Source of the DNA: Apoderus coryli
Lineage: Eukaryota > Arthropoda > Insecta > Coleoptera > Attelabidae
Length of the DNA stretch: 64,000 nucleotides
Direction of reading: 5' to 3'
Assembly: GCA_911728435.2 (NCBI GenBank)
Contig: OU452203.1
Coordinates: forward strand, 22,446,134 to 22,510,133
Under the pieces are notes generated by a model. It saw nothing but the letters and a program-made list of their open reading frames with translations, ran no database searches and was not told the DNA's origin. Positions 31,880 through 44,614 of this stretch are shown here, one piece after another. Every line of letters starts with the position of its first letter. Positions within the stretch are counted from its first letter, which is position 1. Both the position numbers and the translations under genes were made by a program.

Positions 31880-33660
31880 GATCAAACAAACGAAAAAATG
31901 GCATTTAAATGTTATGTTAAAAACCACGTACGTACCTACTTATATTCGATGTTAATTTCGAAAATTATGCAAAATTTCCTGAAATTAGATACCCCACACG
32001 ATATATTCAGTACAAATTTGTGTTTCGGAAGTTTTCAGCGTCATCAGGTGCAGTTTAATTAAAGATATGCGTTTCGATATTACAAGACCTCTCAATCGAT
32101 GAAAACGACTTTTTCCCATCTCTGGAAGGGAGCTCAAAGCTGAAGCATAATATCAGAAGTGCGCATCCCTCGAAGGGTGCAAATTAGACATTTGTTTTGT
32201 TACAAAAAACAAAGTTCCACAAATGCAAACTATGGACATCCAAATTATTTGGGGCATTGTTTTTGGCCCAATTTTGTCATTAAGAATCTCTTTCCACAAC
32301 TTCTAGAACAACTTTTATGAATCACCCTGTATATAATTAGATATTTGTGAACTTCGAAGTTCGTTTGGTGATATTGATTTACCAAATCATATTATAGTTG
32401 AATCGGTTCAAGTTTTTTGTTAATTTATTTAAAACATAAAGTAGAAACAATTTTTGTATTTTTTTTTCTCTGGGATTAAAGTTCTCAAAAAAAAATTATT
32501 TTTAACTTTTAGCAAAGTTTACATTTCTTTTGTCAAATTTTATTTTATTTTTGCAACGTTTCGACGATGGTTTTTCGTCTTCTTCAGGTGTTATTCTATT
32601 TCGCTTTTCTTCCTTTAAATTCCTGTAAGTAAGTCTTTTTTTACGTAAAAATACATCAAATTTACAATCATCATACAGTTTAAAATTTTGCCAATTACGT
32701 TTAATTTTTGAATATTTTTTCTATATCAAAAACTAATAATTACGAGTATTTAATTAATTTTAAATCTAAACTAACTGTAATTGGTATATTGTGTGAAAAC
32801 TACACTTAACCAAAATCCCTCTAATTTAAACAATTAACAGTAGATATTCATGACGAGTCCTTTTTGTTATCCAATTTACCTTTATTTTAGAAATTTCTCA
32901 CAATAAAATTTAAATCTAATTAAAGTGAAATTGATGGGTACAGAATTTTTTTTTAAATTCTCAACAGCCCACCAATAAGAATGTTACGAGTATGACGTGA
33001 GAGTCACCTTGCAACCTGCATGTATATACAGGGTGTCCCAAAAAAATCCCCCAAAAAAAAAAACGAAAAATGTCTCCTTATGAAATTATAACCATTTTGA
33101 ATATTAAAAGGAAACAATTTTAGAAAATCAAATCAAATGTTCAAATTCAAATTTAAATTTTTGTTCTGAAAAATATTATTGACAGACTTTCAAAATGTAG
33201 TTTGTGTTTTTATTTTGTTTAAAATTAATTGGATCTAGACGCGTATCATATTATTAACTATTATTGCTCATTTGGGAACCGAAAGCATAATTCTTTTACT
33301 TATTGTACGTACGTATAGCATTCCGAGAGGGGTCTCCAGATCCCAGACCAATCAGTATCTCAACGCAAGCAGATATATATTGTTTTATTCTTTCTAAGAT
33401 GAAATATTTTTCTCAGTAAACAAAGAGACATTTATTTCATATAAATAAAAAAGAAAATACTCTACAGGATGACACATTAAAACAAGAAAAAAAAAAGAAG
33501 GAAAATTATGCTAATGATTTTCTTTTCGGAAGTTTCAGTGACGAAAGTCGTTTAAATCGAAACAAAAAAAAAATGTAAGAGACCTAATTATCTAATTTAG
33601 TTTTAGCTAAATCAAATTTGTCGAGATCTTCATTAATTAATAAAATATTATAGCAATTGA
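31880..33660. other. Noncoding stretch with scattered transposon ends
   Basis: Holds a solo atcaccctgtatata end at about 32322-32335, a degenerate hammerhead-like motif at 32554-32590, and a solo tatacagggtgtccc end at about 33025. No gene. Confidence 0.45.
32554..32590 (-). ncRNA. Hammerhead-like motif, stem I lost
   Basis: Minus strand: CTGAAGA, extra A, stem II GACGA/TCGTC, GAA, palindrome ACGT, T. Core, stem II and stem III fit. Stem I has only one pair next to the core, so it is probably inactive. Confidence 0.4.
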
Positions 33661-33664
33661 TATT

Positions 33665-35172
33665 CTTCTTCTTTTCATGCCGTCTTTTCACAGAAGGTTG
33701 GCGATCACTTTTCTAAATTCTTCTCTGTCTTTTGCAACATGGAACAGTTCTCCAACGCTGAGATTTGTCCACTCTCTAATGTTTCGGAGCCAGGATTTTC
33801 TCTTTCTGCCGATACCCTTCTTCCCCTCAATTCTGCCCTGCATAATATTTTGTAACTGTAGATATTTGTCATTGCGTAATATGTGTCCTATGTACGTTTT
33901 TCTTATCTTAATGATTGTGAGCAGTTTTCGTTTTCGGCCGATGCGTCTCAACACTTCGTCGTTGGTTATCCTATCAGTCCAAGGTATCTTCAAAATGCGC
34001 TTGTAGAGCCACATCTCAAATGCTTCGAGCTTTTTAATCATTTGAGTCTTTAGCGTCCGTACATTAACACTGACCACACATAACACTCCACGAATCTCAA
34101 TCTGATGCCAAGATTTAGATTTCTGTTTGTAAGCATTGTGGAATATTTCATAAATGCCTTTCGAGCCATTTCAATTCTGATCTTAATTTCCTGATCAGGG
34201 TCCATTTCAGAATTTATGACAGAGCCGAGATATTTGTATTTTTGGACCTGCTCTATTCGGTTTCCATTTACTGTGAGAATAGGGTTAATATTTTGGTTTT
34301 TGCTTATGACCATCATTTTAGTTTTCTGCGTGTTTATAGTGAGTCCCACCTCTTCACACTCTCGCCTGACTCTTTCCAACAGGGTTTGAAGATCTTCTGC
34401 ACTCTCCGTCATTATGGCAGTATCATCGGCGAACCTTAGGTTGTTAACCAATGTCCCTCCAATGTTTACCCCCTCAGGTCTCTCGTAAAGTGCTTTTTGA
34501 AATACAGACTGAGAGTATAGATTGAACAGTTGTGAGGATAGAACGCAGCCTTGACGAACTCCTTTTTGAATTTCGACTTCATCAGTCTCGATGTCCCCAA
34601 CTCGAACCACTGCCGTTTGATTGTAGTAGATATTTTTTATTAATTGTATATCACTTGGGTCCAATTTGATGCTCTTTAAGTTCTCTATGAGTTTGTCGTG
34701 TTGGACTTTATCGAAGGCCTTTTGGAAGTCAATGAAACAGACGTACACATCTTTATTGTATTCTCTACATTTCTGTAGCAGTACTGTGATGGCAAATAAA
34801 GCTTCCCTAGTTCCTAAACCCTCTCTAAAGCCAAACTGCGTCTCATCCAGTTGTTCTTCGCATTTTCGATATATTCTCTGTTGGATTATTTTTAAGAGTA
34901 CTTTCAAGGTATGACTCATCAGACTGATCAACCGATACTCATCACAGGACTTGGGGTTGTTCTTTTTAGGCAAAGGAATGAAGACTGATTTAAGCCAATC
35001 TTTTGGGATTTCCCCTGTTTCGTATATTTGATTGAACATTTTTGTGATTTGAGTTAAGTTTCTATCGTCTAAGGCTTTCAAGAATTAAATTGGTATATTA
35101 TCGGGTCCAGTCGCTTTTCTGCTCTTTGATGTTTTTATAGCATACTCCACTTCTGATTTTAGAATACATAGC
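33665..35172 (-). pseudogene. Non-LTR retrotransposon reverse transcriptase, 5' truncated
   Basis: Minus-strand LINE with most of the RT domain: KATGPDNIP near 35110, an in-frame TAA at about 35086, then ETGEIPKDWLKSVFIPLPKK, QFGFREGLGTREAL, VYVCFIDFQKAFDKVQHDKL (catalytic Asp region), EIQKGVRQGCVLSSQLFNLY, and NLRFADDTAIM with the FADD catalytic pair. YKYLGSVINSEMDPDQEI and the C-terminal region follow. A frameshift near 34060-34085 (just after WSVLMYG) separates the tail (KKLEAFEMWLYKRILKIPWT, GHILRN, SWLRNIREW; 33688-34080). The whole catalytic core is recognisable but broken by one stop and one frameshift; the endonuclease is missing. I do not assign a clade firmly (RTE/CR1-like). Confidence 0.9.
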
Positions 35173-35174
35173 TG

Positions 35175-36975
35175 TTTTAGAATTAGAAAATTCCATAAGA
35201 AAATTTATTTTAGAAAATTGTAAAGGCAATAATTTTTTAACGGGAAAATCTATCACTTGCTGATCCAAAAATTAGTTCATAAAAAAATTCTAATATTGGA
35301 AAATGGAGCAATTTTAAAATTTTATATTTTTTTATCAACTTCAATGTCTTTCTGTTTCGTCTTCTTTTTGTAGTCTTCAAGTTACCGTCGTATTTTTGTA
35401 TCCCTTTTAGGCTGAAGATCTTTTGGGGTTTTGTACCAATAAATTACGTATTAATAATATAATAAAAAAGGAAAAAATTGTATCTTTTTTTATTGTTTTC
35501 AAATATTTGTCCGGCGTTATAAATATGTGTCACTTTTTAAGAAAATCATCCCGGGTTGACGATTCACCGAGGAAGAAGTCTTTGGTGAAATATGGCAAAC
35601 AAACCATATCGTCTATTTGAAAGCTCAAATAGCCAAATTGATGAACACTATTTTGTTTAAATGGTACACACTGTATGCTTAATTTTTGGTTGGGATATCC
35701 TGTTGTAAGCCCGCCTCTGTATTATAGGCCTTCATATATTATCATTTTTCGTTATACGCAATAAAAAAACATCTCAAGCTCACACGATCGATTGCCAATT
35801 CTTTTTCCGTAAAAAGCAATTTGTAACTCTACTGCGGCAAAAGAGAAGAGGTTTTTGCTTCTTCAATGATGTGTCTATATTATTAGAGTTCGAACGTTAT
35901 ATAAAATAATGTCGCAATACCTTTTTTTTTTGTTTAAAGTTCAAATAATAAATAAAAACACTTCCTGACAATTTGGACACAATCCCAATCGTGCGATAAA
36001 CATGTTTTGTCTCATCAGCATATTATCTATTATGTTATTTATCTAGCAATACTTACAATAAATAGGGGACGTCCGGTATAAATAAATAATACTGTAAGGA
36101 ATAGTGGAAATCGTAGATATATCCATCTTCTTAGTTTTTCATTTTCTTTTATTTTTCCCAAGACACTCGTAAAACAGTTCTGTACAATGACGAAAAAGTT
36201 TTAATATGTACAGGGTGAACAAAATTTGATGTATTTTTAAAGGACAGCCTAAAATCAAGGCTAAATTGATTGGTTTCTTGTATAAAAGGGACAGGGTGAT
36301 TTTCATTTTTGACGTTTTCTTTGATTTTTCCGTTTCTATTATTAAACTTATCTAAAACTATTAGGGAACAGTGGTGTACTCAGAACAATTTTATATATTT
36401 AATTTTGAAACTCAAATGACTAAAAACTCCTACCGTTTCCAAGATTCCAAATGTTATCCCATACTTATCTTATCATTTTAAATACCCATGGTACCTGATA
36501 TACGTTTAACAGAGTTTATTGTGAAATTTTATTAATAAAAAAACCCAAATTGGTATGGACGTTGTTAGGTCACCAATTAACATAAATTTGAATTTACTCT
36601 GCTATTGCTATTATTTTTTGTATATTACAAACCAAAATCCGAATTAACAACACCGTGTATTTTTCAGCATTTGTTTTCAAGTTTGAAGTTATTTTCTTAT
36701 CACTCAGAAACAGATACGGGCTAGGTATTACAATAAATCATTTTCACTGAAAACTTTCTTCAGATCGCGCTAAACGCTTCTAGGTAGAAATTTATGGTAG
36801 TAATCCCATAAAATAATATCTTCTACATTAGTTTATTCAGACATTAGATTGCATCTTTACTAAATTAAATTATTTGTTTAAACTAATTGAAATTTATAGC
36901 GTATTTAAAAATGCGTCATGAAAATTAGTAACGCTAAAAAAAATTTTGAATGAAAAAGGTTGAAAATTAACTAAA
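35175..36975. other. Noncoding stretch with repeat scraps
   Basis: Contains a repeat at about 35400-35450 (ttaggctgaagatcttttgg...gttttgtaccaataaa) that recurs inverted at 41925-41985, and a tacagggtgaacaaaatttg TIR-like end at about 36209 with a second agggtga word near 36292. No gene. Confidence 0.45.
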
Positions 36976-36979
36976 ATAC

Positions 36980-37540
36980 AGGGTATAATACTTTTTTTAT
37001 ATGTCACACTTTGTATGTCATAACTACATAGATGTCATATTTATTTTAAAACTACATAGGTACAATTTCTAAAAGTTTGATTTTATCGACCAGGGTATGT
37101 ATGATGATAAGATAGATGTTTCGCTATTATTCACCATCATCAGTCTTAATTTTGAGAAAGCTGTTTTAACTAATGCTGAACCAATTTCGTTATTAGATTC
37201 TAATATATATAATTTCAAAAAATAATAACGAAAAATGTACTAAAATACGTACCTCAATAGCTTTTTTATATGTTACACTCTGTATCCCAACATGTATTTA
37301 TTATGATTTCGTGAATTTGTCTAAGTACTCATACTTTAAGATTAACTAATCCGTATTTTTTGGCTACTAATCAATATTTTAACGCGATATTCAGAAACTT
37401 CATCTTAGACGTTTTGAGACTATTTACCATCATCAGTCATGATTTTCAAAAACAATTTGAACGAAAAAGTGTTAAAATTAGCTACGATACACAAGAAAAC
37501 CCCTTTTTTATATGATACACTCTGTATGTAGCTGGAAATG
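36980..37540. repeat. Diverged tandem units of about 240-270 bp
   Basis: The word cttttttatatgtyacactctgtat recurs near 36990, 37262 and 37503, and ttcaccatcatcagt/tttaccatcatcagtc at 37130 and 37425. The caccatcatcag word is the antisense of hammerhead cores. Confidence 0.6.
37109..37147 (-). ncRNA. Hammerhead-like motif with intact stem I
   Basis: Minus strand: AAGA, CTGATGA, extra T, a weak stem II (GGT...AGC), GAA, ACATCT (one change from the palindrome ACATGT), A, TCTT. Stem I AAGA/TCTT pairs perfectly; stems II and III are damaged. A second, poorer trace lies at about 37400-37440. Confidence 0.4.
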
Positions 37541-37544
37541 CCTC

Positions 37545-39215
37545 TGTATATTCTATGCCAGAAATCTCGTAAATTGAATTGTTTTAATTAAAAATTAAAA
37601 AGCGGGAATTTGTGTTAAATATTTAAAAATATAAAACAATACCTGGCATTGTTTGCACAATAATATTTTGCATATAATATAATATATTATTGTTATTTTG
37701 TTATAAAATAGCATTCCGACAAAAGCATAAATTCACATGCACAGTTGGGGGATGAAAAATAGGAGTGGGTGGTTCGTCGGGAGGGATGCTAGAGGAAGAG
37801 CGTGGATTAGCATGAAATTCGCATAAACAAAAAAAAAACTTTGCAGAATGTGAATATTCCCGATGCCAACCGGAAGGCGTATTATAGATGATGTATTGTG
37901 TATCCGAAACTATGGTTATATATCTATATGTTTGTGTATATAATGCCAGTATAATAATATATGCGAGTTTTTTGCTGTTGTTTATTTATAAAACACTGTA
38001 TTATTTTTTAACACGCTGGAAAACTGTAAATTTATTTCGCTTTGCAAAGAACAAGTTGTTTGTTTTAAGTTCATTTATACAGGGTGTCCCAGAAAACTGT
38101 TATTAATTATGTCCTTCGGTTTTTTTGTTTTAGTAGATTTTCGAAAAAACCTCGAAATATTCAGGAGATCGACACAGTCGAAATATTGAAAAATTGTATG
38201 CAATGCTGCTTCATTTCATGGCCCCTGAACCCTAAAAAAATATTATTTATTTTATTTTTTTAAATTTTCTTTGACCTTTTTTTATATAATTTCTTTTTTG
38301 ATATTATCTTCTTGATTTTAGGTCAGTTTATAAATAATATACTGTGATTGTATGAAAGGTACATTGTATTTTATAATATAATTTAATCTTTCGCAAAAAC
38401 TTGTTAACATGTTTGTTTATTTTTGATTTTAGACAATTATGAGAAAGATCAAAAATATGATCGAAAAGATTTATTCGACATTTTTCGTAAAAACAATGTA
38501 CCTTTCACAAAATCACAGTATATTTTTTTTTTGTTTGACAAAAATCAGGTTTTTTGTAAAAATCACCAAAAATAAATATTAGGAATTTGTGCCAACATAC
38601 AAAAAAAAATGTTTATGATTGAAGTCGGTTGCATAGAGCACATTAAACATAAATAGCAAACATTATTTGTTATAGAAATATTTTTTTATGTAATTTAAAC
38701 ATATTTGTGTTTGTATCATTTAAAAATAATGATCCTTACCTTTTTTTTTATTTATATTTACAAATTAGATTTATATAATTACCTATATATAAAAAAAAAG
38801 ACTAATAAGTAACCGAAGCTACTTGCTGCAGTAAAATTAATACCACAAAATTTACTAGCTGTTATACAGCATCTCAAAAATTTTTCTTGTATGCTCTGTC
38901 TTTCTCGTATTTCGCATAGTCGGCCATAAATTAAACGCGTGCGCCCACATTTTACATGCAACCCCTCTCGAAAAGCAGAAACCCACCCTTCTACAGTATA
39001 CCTACCACCCCTTTTTTCACAATAAAAAAAAATAAGAAAACTATGAGACAATGATTAACAGAGGAGTTCATTATAATATGGAACTTTAGTATCACTGATG
39101 TAACAGTTTATCAACTGTAAACTTGAAACGGATGGATCGAATTTTTTGGTTGCAGATTTCTCATGCATGCTGGACGTTTTGATCAAGAAATATCTACATA
39201 CATAACTCTACTAGT
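37545..39215. other. Noncoding stretch with GC-richer blocks and a fold-back
   Basis: GC-richer unique blocks lie at 37740-37875 (cacagttgggggatg...ccggaaggcg) and 38870-39010 (cggccataaattaaacgcgt...caacccctctcg). The latter has a TTTATGGCC word combining caudal/Abd-B-like and PHO-like cores. A solo tatacagggtgtcccag end is at about 38080. The fold-back at 38310-38552 is listed separately. Confidence 0.4.
38310..38552. mobile_element. Fold-back MITE sharing ends with 5185-5392
   Basis: The left arm (cttgattttaggtcagttta ... tactgtgatt, tgaaaggtacattgt) at 38310-38372 is mirrored at about 38490-38550. The terminal word cttgattttaggtca equals the end of the 5185-5392 element while the interior differs. 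Confidence 0.65.
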
Positions 39216-39219
39216 TCAA

Positions 39220-40010
39220 ATGTTCAAAAAGTTGAGTTGGGTCTCAAAAATGACAAATTTGTCACAACAACAAAAAAAGTGTTCATAAGGGATGGAAGTT
39301 TCGAAACAAGGGTTGAAAATGAAAATATAGAGGTCCTCTTTCAAGGCCAAAACAAATGACTGAATTGACCAATTATAAATATTCAGAAAATATAATTATT
39401 TCGGGCTAAAAGTCAAAAATGTTTTTCTTCTATTTAAAAATTTACTTTTAGTGAAAAAAATATAGAAATTTGTACACTAAAAGTTAAATATTTAAACTCA
39501 TTAAACAAAAATATCAAATTTGTCACAAAAAAAGGGGGTCATAAGGGATGAAAATTTCGAAACAAGGGTGGAAAATGAAAATATAGAACTCCTCTTTCAA
39601 GGCCAATACATAATGACTGAATTGGCAAATTATAAATATTCAGAAAATTAATTGTTTTGGCTTAAAAAAGAAAAATAACCATCACATTAAAAATTAAAAT
39701 AGAAAACAATTTTTAAAATGTTTAAAGCTTTCTATAAATGAAAATATTGTATATTTCTCATAGTTTAAATTTCGAAAAAGTTGAGTTGAGTGTAAAACAT
39801 GACAAATTTGTCACAAAAAAGGACGTCATAAGGGATGAAAATTTCAAAACAAGAGTTGAAAATAAAAATATAGAAGTCCTCTTTCAAGGCCAATAAAAAA
39901 TATAGAAATTTGTACACTAAAAGTTAAATATTTAAACTCATAAAAAAAAATAACCATCACATTAAAAATTAAAATAGAACACAATATTTAAAATGTTTAA
40001 AGCTTTCAAA
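39220..40010. repeat. Tandem repeat, about three and a half units of ~270 bp
   Basis: Shared words: acaaatttgtcacaa (about 39252, 39525, 39802), cataagggatgaaaatttc, atagaagtcctctttcaagg and tgactgaattg. The last unit is truncated and partly scrambled (39895-40010). No coding signal. Confidence 0.8.
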
Positions 40011-40014
40011 GTAT

Positions 40015-42885
40015 AGATACAATACTTTGCAAGCAAGTTCTAACTCAAGCTTCAGCATTATTTGACCACCTGGTAGGTATCATCATATTAAGTTTGCGTG
40101 CAAGCAAAATTAATGATAAATTATAAAACACTACAAATACAAACATGTTGTCGGCAGCTTTATTATAGGAAAAGAATGGTAATTAAAAATTAATTAAAAC
40201 ATTGTTATTTTTTATATTATTTTGTCTTTTTTCTACTCATGGGCATCATCAGGTTTATTAATATATTTTTTTTGTAACAAGACACACATAATTTATACCA
40301 TTATTAAATTAAGTTTTAAACAAATTTGTGATTGCTTTGTATATGTTAAAAGTTTTATTTTCTTTTAATATTTGTAATAATATCGTGTCGAATTTTTTTA
40401 TTTTTCCAAAAAAAATCTGTCACAAAATAAATAAATAAATAAAATGACAGGACTTACAAGTAACGATGTGAATTATTCGTGGGAACTGTCATTTGACCTC
40501 CTTGTAGGTATATGATGTGAACACATATGATTACAAGCCAAGGGCTTATAAATTTATGTTAAAAAGTACATGAAAACTTTACGGTATAGCTAATCTAAAT
40601 AAATACGAGAGAACCATTCCCGGACGTATGTATTACACTTAGAAGAAAGTGTAAAGTGTGAGCTTTATTATAAAATGGAGCTTTACAAATAAAACTTTGT
40701 GAAATATTATGAAACTTGGTCGAAAGCTGTGTCAAAACTACCTACTACCTATATATGCTAGAAAAAAAACAATAATAAACAACAATGTTTTAATTCGGCG
40801 ATATTATTACACTAGTACTATTAAACACTGTCTTAATAAATTACTAATTACTATATGTGTTTGGTATATTAATATGGTATTATTGTGGAAACATAAATAC
40901 AATAAACTCCAATGGATTTTGCATAATTATTATTAGGAAATTTATAGCAGAAAGCTTTTAAAATTAGCACTAAATTATTTATGTTTTGACACATGTGTAA
41001 TATTCTAAATAATGTTCGCTACAAAAATCTTACATGTTAAAGTTTTAAATGCCTCAAAATAAGGGTGTGTGGCGACACCCTCCACTCAAGTAGCTCAATA
41101 TTTTGAATATTATGTTGCTTATTTCAAAAGAAACACCCTATATGTTATTTAATTAGGTACCTTCTTACTGAAAACAAAAAAATAAATAATACAATGTAAC
41201 TTAAACGATTTCTAATTTTTAATTATCTACAGGGGTTGTGAGAACAGGAGGGAAATATAATAATTTTTAACTCCTACACCCAATCAACACATAATCAAGG
41301 CTAACATATACTTTTTGTTCTACCCCAATAACAATGATGTATTGTCTATTATTCAAAAGCATTTAACACATTTTTTTTATAACTTTTCTATTATTCAACA
41401 CTCAGCAGGCTTAAATTTGCAAATTTGTATTTTACTAAAAAAATGAGACAAAAAAACTGACCCTCATAATAGGTTATAGTGTTTTGTGCTTTTGTGTTCT
41501 ATTTTTTTTTTTCTCAAGATCACCTACCTATATAACATCTGTAAAATGGTGAAAAACTGTTTTTTTAACTACTAGCAATCGAGGTCGCAATATTCAGAAA
41601 TGTCGTAGGCGTATATTTATGATTTTCGTTATTTGTCAAACCAAAAAGGACTGATACACCTAAATAATTTCGCCAGTAAAAAAATATCACTCAGTCCTTC
41701 TTAAAAAAATACTAATTCCAGCACAAAAATCTGTCTTAGCCTGGAGAGAAGACTTGGGTTCCTCTGTTTTCGTTTTCAAAAAACCTGGAAATATGTCCTT
41801 AAAATCCATCTGTCATCTGTTATGGATTGTCCCTTATTTCGCCCACGCGAAGCATCGTATTGGCTCATATGGAGCCTAACGTCATTTTGACCTTTTTAAT
41901 TCCTTTTACAAATAAAAATAAAACGTACTTTATTGGTACAAAACTCCAAAAGGCCATTGATTGAAGTCCTTCAGCCTAAATCCTTTTACAAATCAAAAGG
42001 TTTCATGGCTTCGTTGATCATTTTGACAAGTTTGACGTTCCTTTTATAAAATAAGCTAGTGAGATAAACATGTCAGGTTGTATATTGTTATGTTTACCAA
42101 AAATTATAAACATTTGAAGTTTCAACGTGTGATTTTGTTAAAATATTGGCTGGTATGCCCCCTGTACGTTGTTACAGTGTTGCAATTTAGTTCAAACGCT
42201 GGCGCTGGTTAAGTAAGTTTATTTTTATTGTTTGTGAATTAATAATATCCTTTTATTGTGTAAAAATAAATAAATTAGTTCACGCAGTGTTCGTAATAAC
42301 AAAAATATATGTATAATATTTCGTACAGCTTTTTAGGGAGCAACTGAGAGATCCAAAAACTTAGTTTTGTGGCCATTAATCAAAATAAAATTATGGCCGT
42401 CTTGCTGTCTTAACAAAAGGCCGCGTTATAACTCATACAGAAGAATTTATTATATGCTGGTGGTTTTTTTTTTATTATTTTCTTTCTGTTCTCTTGAGTT
42501 TTAGAAGCGTCCGCTAGCACGTTATTTTTTTCTTAAATCTATATAATAATATCCTCCATATAAAAATGCACTACTTTGCACTATTTATGTATTTATTTAT
42601 GTATTATTTAATATTTTTATTTTCTACAATATTTTTATTTACAATAAAACAGACAAACAAAAAATGTTTTAAGTAACTGTAATTTTACACAGTTTTGGTC
42701 TTTGCCTTTATTATATTTTTTTTTTTAAGTTAAATGTGTACGAAGTAAAATGAGAAACGATGAATTTTTTAACAGATTAAATTCAACGTCGTTAGCGTTG
42801 TTAAAGTCGTAACAAGACACAAAACTGTTCATTAGGCTCAAAATATAAATATTGGAAAAAATGAATCTCAATTTTCAGCTGGCTT
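40015..42885. other. Noncoding stretch, nothing firm
   Basis: AT-rich. 41700-41900 is somewhat less AT-rich and unique. 41925-41985 is the inverted partner of the repeat near 35400-35450 (its cgtactttattggtac end resembles a LINE 3' terminus). A donor-like ggttaagtaagt lies at about 42206. Short plus-strand frames near 40.7 kb have no recognisable motif. Confidence 0.4.
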
Positions 42886-42889
42886 GAAA

Positions 42890-43400
42890 TTTGTCTATTT
42901 TAAGAAAATATAGGGTGTTTTTTTATCGATGTAACGGTGTCTCAACATACACTTGAGGATTACCATCACTCCAAATAAAGCAGTTTTGTTTATTGAAATG
43001 AGAGCTTCATGCATCTCTAAACAAAATTCGCGTATGAAAATCGGGATCAACTGCTTGCTAGGTGATAGTGTGGCTTCAATTGTTGCACGAGTCGGATTTT
43101 GTAAGCACACAAACCAAGATCTTCCATGAACACATATCCCATTCCTGTGCACGACAGCGATACTGAATCGGGTCTTCCTCGACGCTGGCTTTACAGCAGC
43201 AATAACTTCTTCAGTCTCTGTGGTTGCGTATTATCATTTAGTGTAAACTTAGTGCGAAAACGTTCCATATAGTTAAGCAAATTAATTGCTCAGATGGACG
43301 ATTATGTTGACCGTAAAATGGACGTATAGACAGACAGAACCATGATTTTCAAAATAAATTTGGAAGCGTTGTTCAGGCGTCAGTTTATTTATGTTGACAA
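42890..43400 (-). pseudogene. DD41D transposase relic, N-terminal half
   Basis: Minus strand, frames broken: an HNRPSEQ-like segment (about 43290), EEVIAAVKASVEEDPIQYRC (about 43205-43145), then HFNKQNCFIWSDGNPQVYVE followed by TPLH (about 42995-42925), equivalent to the region just after the first catalytic Asp. The catalytic C-terminal half is gone. It resembles the transposase remnant at 55018 more than the intact one at 11069. Several stops and shifts; dead. Confidence 0.7.
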
Positions 43401-43404
43401 AATG

Positions 43405-44475
43405 GGCGCTAGTTAAAAATTATCCAAATTTATTTAGGTACCATCTACTGTATGTCAGCCTGTATATATTTTACTATACAAGAAATGTAAGATATATTTC
43501 TGCTATCACAAGTAAGATATCTTTTATTATATGAGATATCAAACATATAACACTAAACTTATCACTTCTAGGAGATCTTCTATATAGAATCTATACTGCA
43601 ATGTATCATGCTGTGTAAAACGTTTCTCAAAAAAAAAACAAGCCAGTTGAATATTGTTAAAACAGAAAATATTTTGAGACGATTAAATACATAGTGAAAC
43701 TAACCTATCCTTGTTTTCTCTTCAGAAGCAATTCTCCCAATCTTCATCTCTGAAATCACCTTGATCTATTGAGACAAATTTTATCTCAATTTGAAGGCTT
43801 TAAAAATTGCTTCATGATATTTATCACATAAAGAAATTGGCAAAATAGAAATATTGTATGAACAAAAACTTGGCATCGTTGTTTGTTACGTCCTAAACCT
43901 GATATAACTCAAACCGTTAAGCCCAAAACGGAGCTTGATCCCCGGGAATTATCCTTCAGGAGTATTGCAGACGGCAAATGTTATTTATAAATCTGTAGAG
44001 GATGTTTTTGTAAAGATACATCTACTTATAACATGTATGTGTTAGTTACAAATATAGGGTGGTCCATTTAAAAATACACAACAAATAAAAATCGGTTGTC
44101 TTTGATTGCTTTATTATTGCATATATTCTAGAATGGACTACTTTTTTTATTTAAATAAAGTTTGTACACCTTCAATTTAGGTGAAAATGTTTTCATACCG
44201 CATTCGTTTAATTTAAATATAGATCTACATTTTTAAAATGCTAATCTGCTTTTACCACCCCATTTTTTAAAATGGGGGAGAACGAGAATATAGTATAAGA
44301 ATTTTGGGGTATATAAAGTGCGGCAAAAACAAATTTGTTGGCGTTATTTTGAATTACGGCTTTGTTTTACATTTATATTGGGCTTATAATCATTTTTAAT
44401 GGTTTTTCTCAATATTCTCCACAAAAAAATCCAGGTAGATGTTATAATCATTTGAATAGGATTTTAAATACAGAA
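43405..44475. other. Noncoding stretch
   Basis: A solo atagggtggtccatttaaaa TIR-like end is at about 44054, with a hairpin-like ccaccccattttttaaaatgggg at about 44257-44280. No gene. Confidence 0.4.
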
Positions 44476-44479
44476 TATA

Positions 44480-44610
44480 GAGAGTTGGCTTTTATATTTC
44501 GGGATTAGAGAACAAAAACAATTATTATTAATCATCGAAACATTTGGTCAATCAAAAAGGCCATAAGATGACATATAGATGGCGTTACTAGAATTTTTTC
44601 CATATGATTT
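44480..44610 (-). mobile_element. Joined scraps of two mariner types
   Basis: 44482-44542 is the inverted 3' leader and TIR of the mariner at 12760-14072 (ggcttttatatttcgggatt, then agagaacaaaaacaat). It runs directly into 44545-44580, which matches the other mariner relic at about 63390-63430 in inverse orientation (ggccataagatgacatatag...atggcgttact). Two unrelated mariner pieces fused, or one element with a region shared by both. Confidence 0.6.
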
Positions 44611-44614
44611 TTAT

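Noticed and set aside
32005..32050. gtgtttcgg...catcatcagg-like word (antisense hammerhead core)
   Set aside because: Core words exist but no stem II and no palindromic stem III; too degraded to call.
33677..34914. Plus-strand open frames over 33.7-34.9 kb
   Set aside because: They mirror the minus-strand reverse transcriptase and have no motif of their own.
36735..36775. cttcagatc/ttcac words resembling a hammerhead core
   Set aside because: Stem I and stem III do not form.
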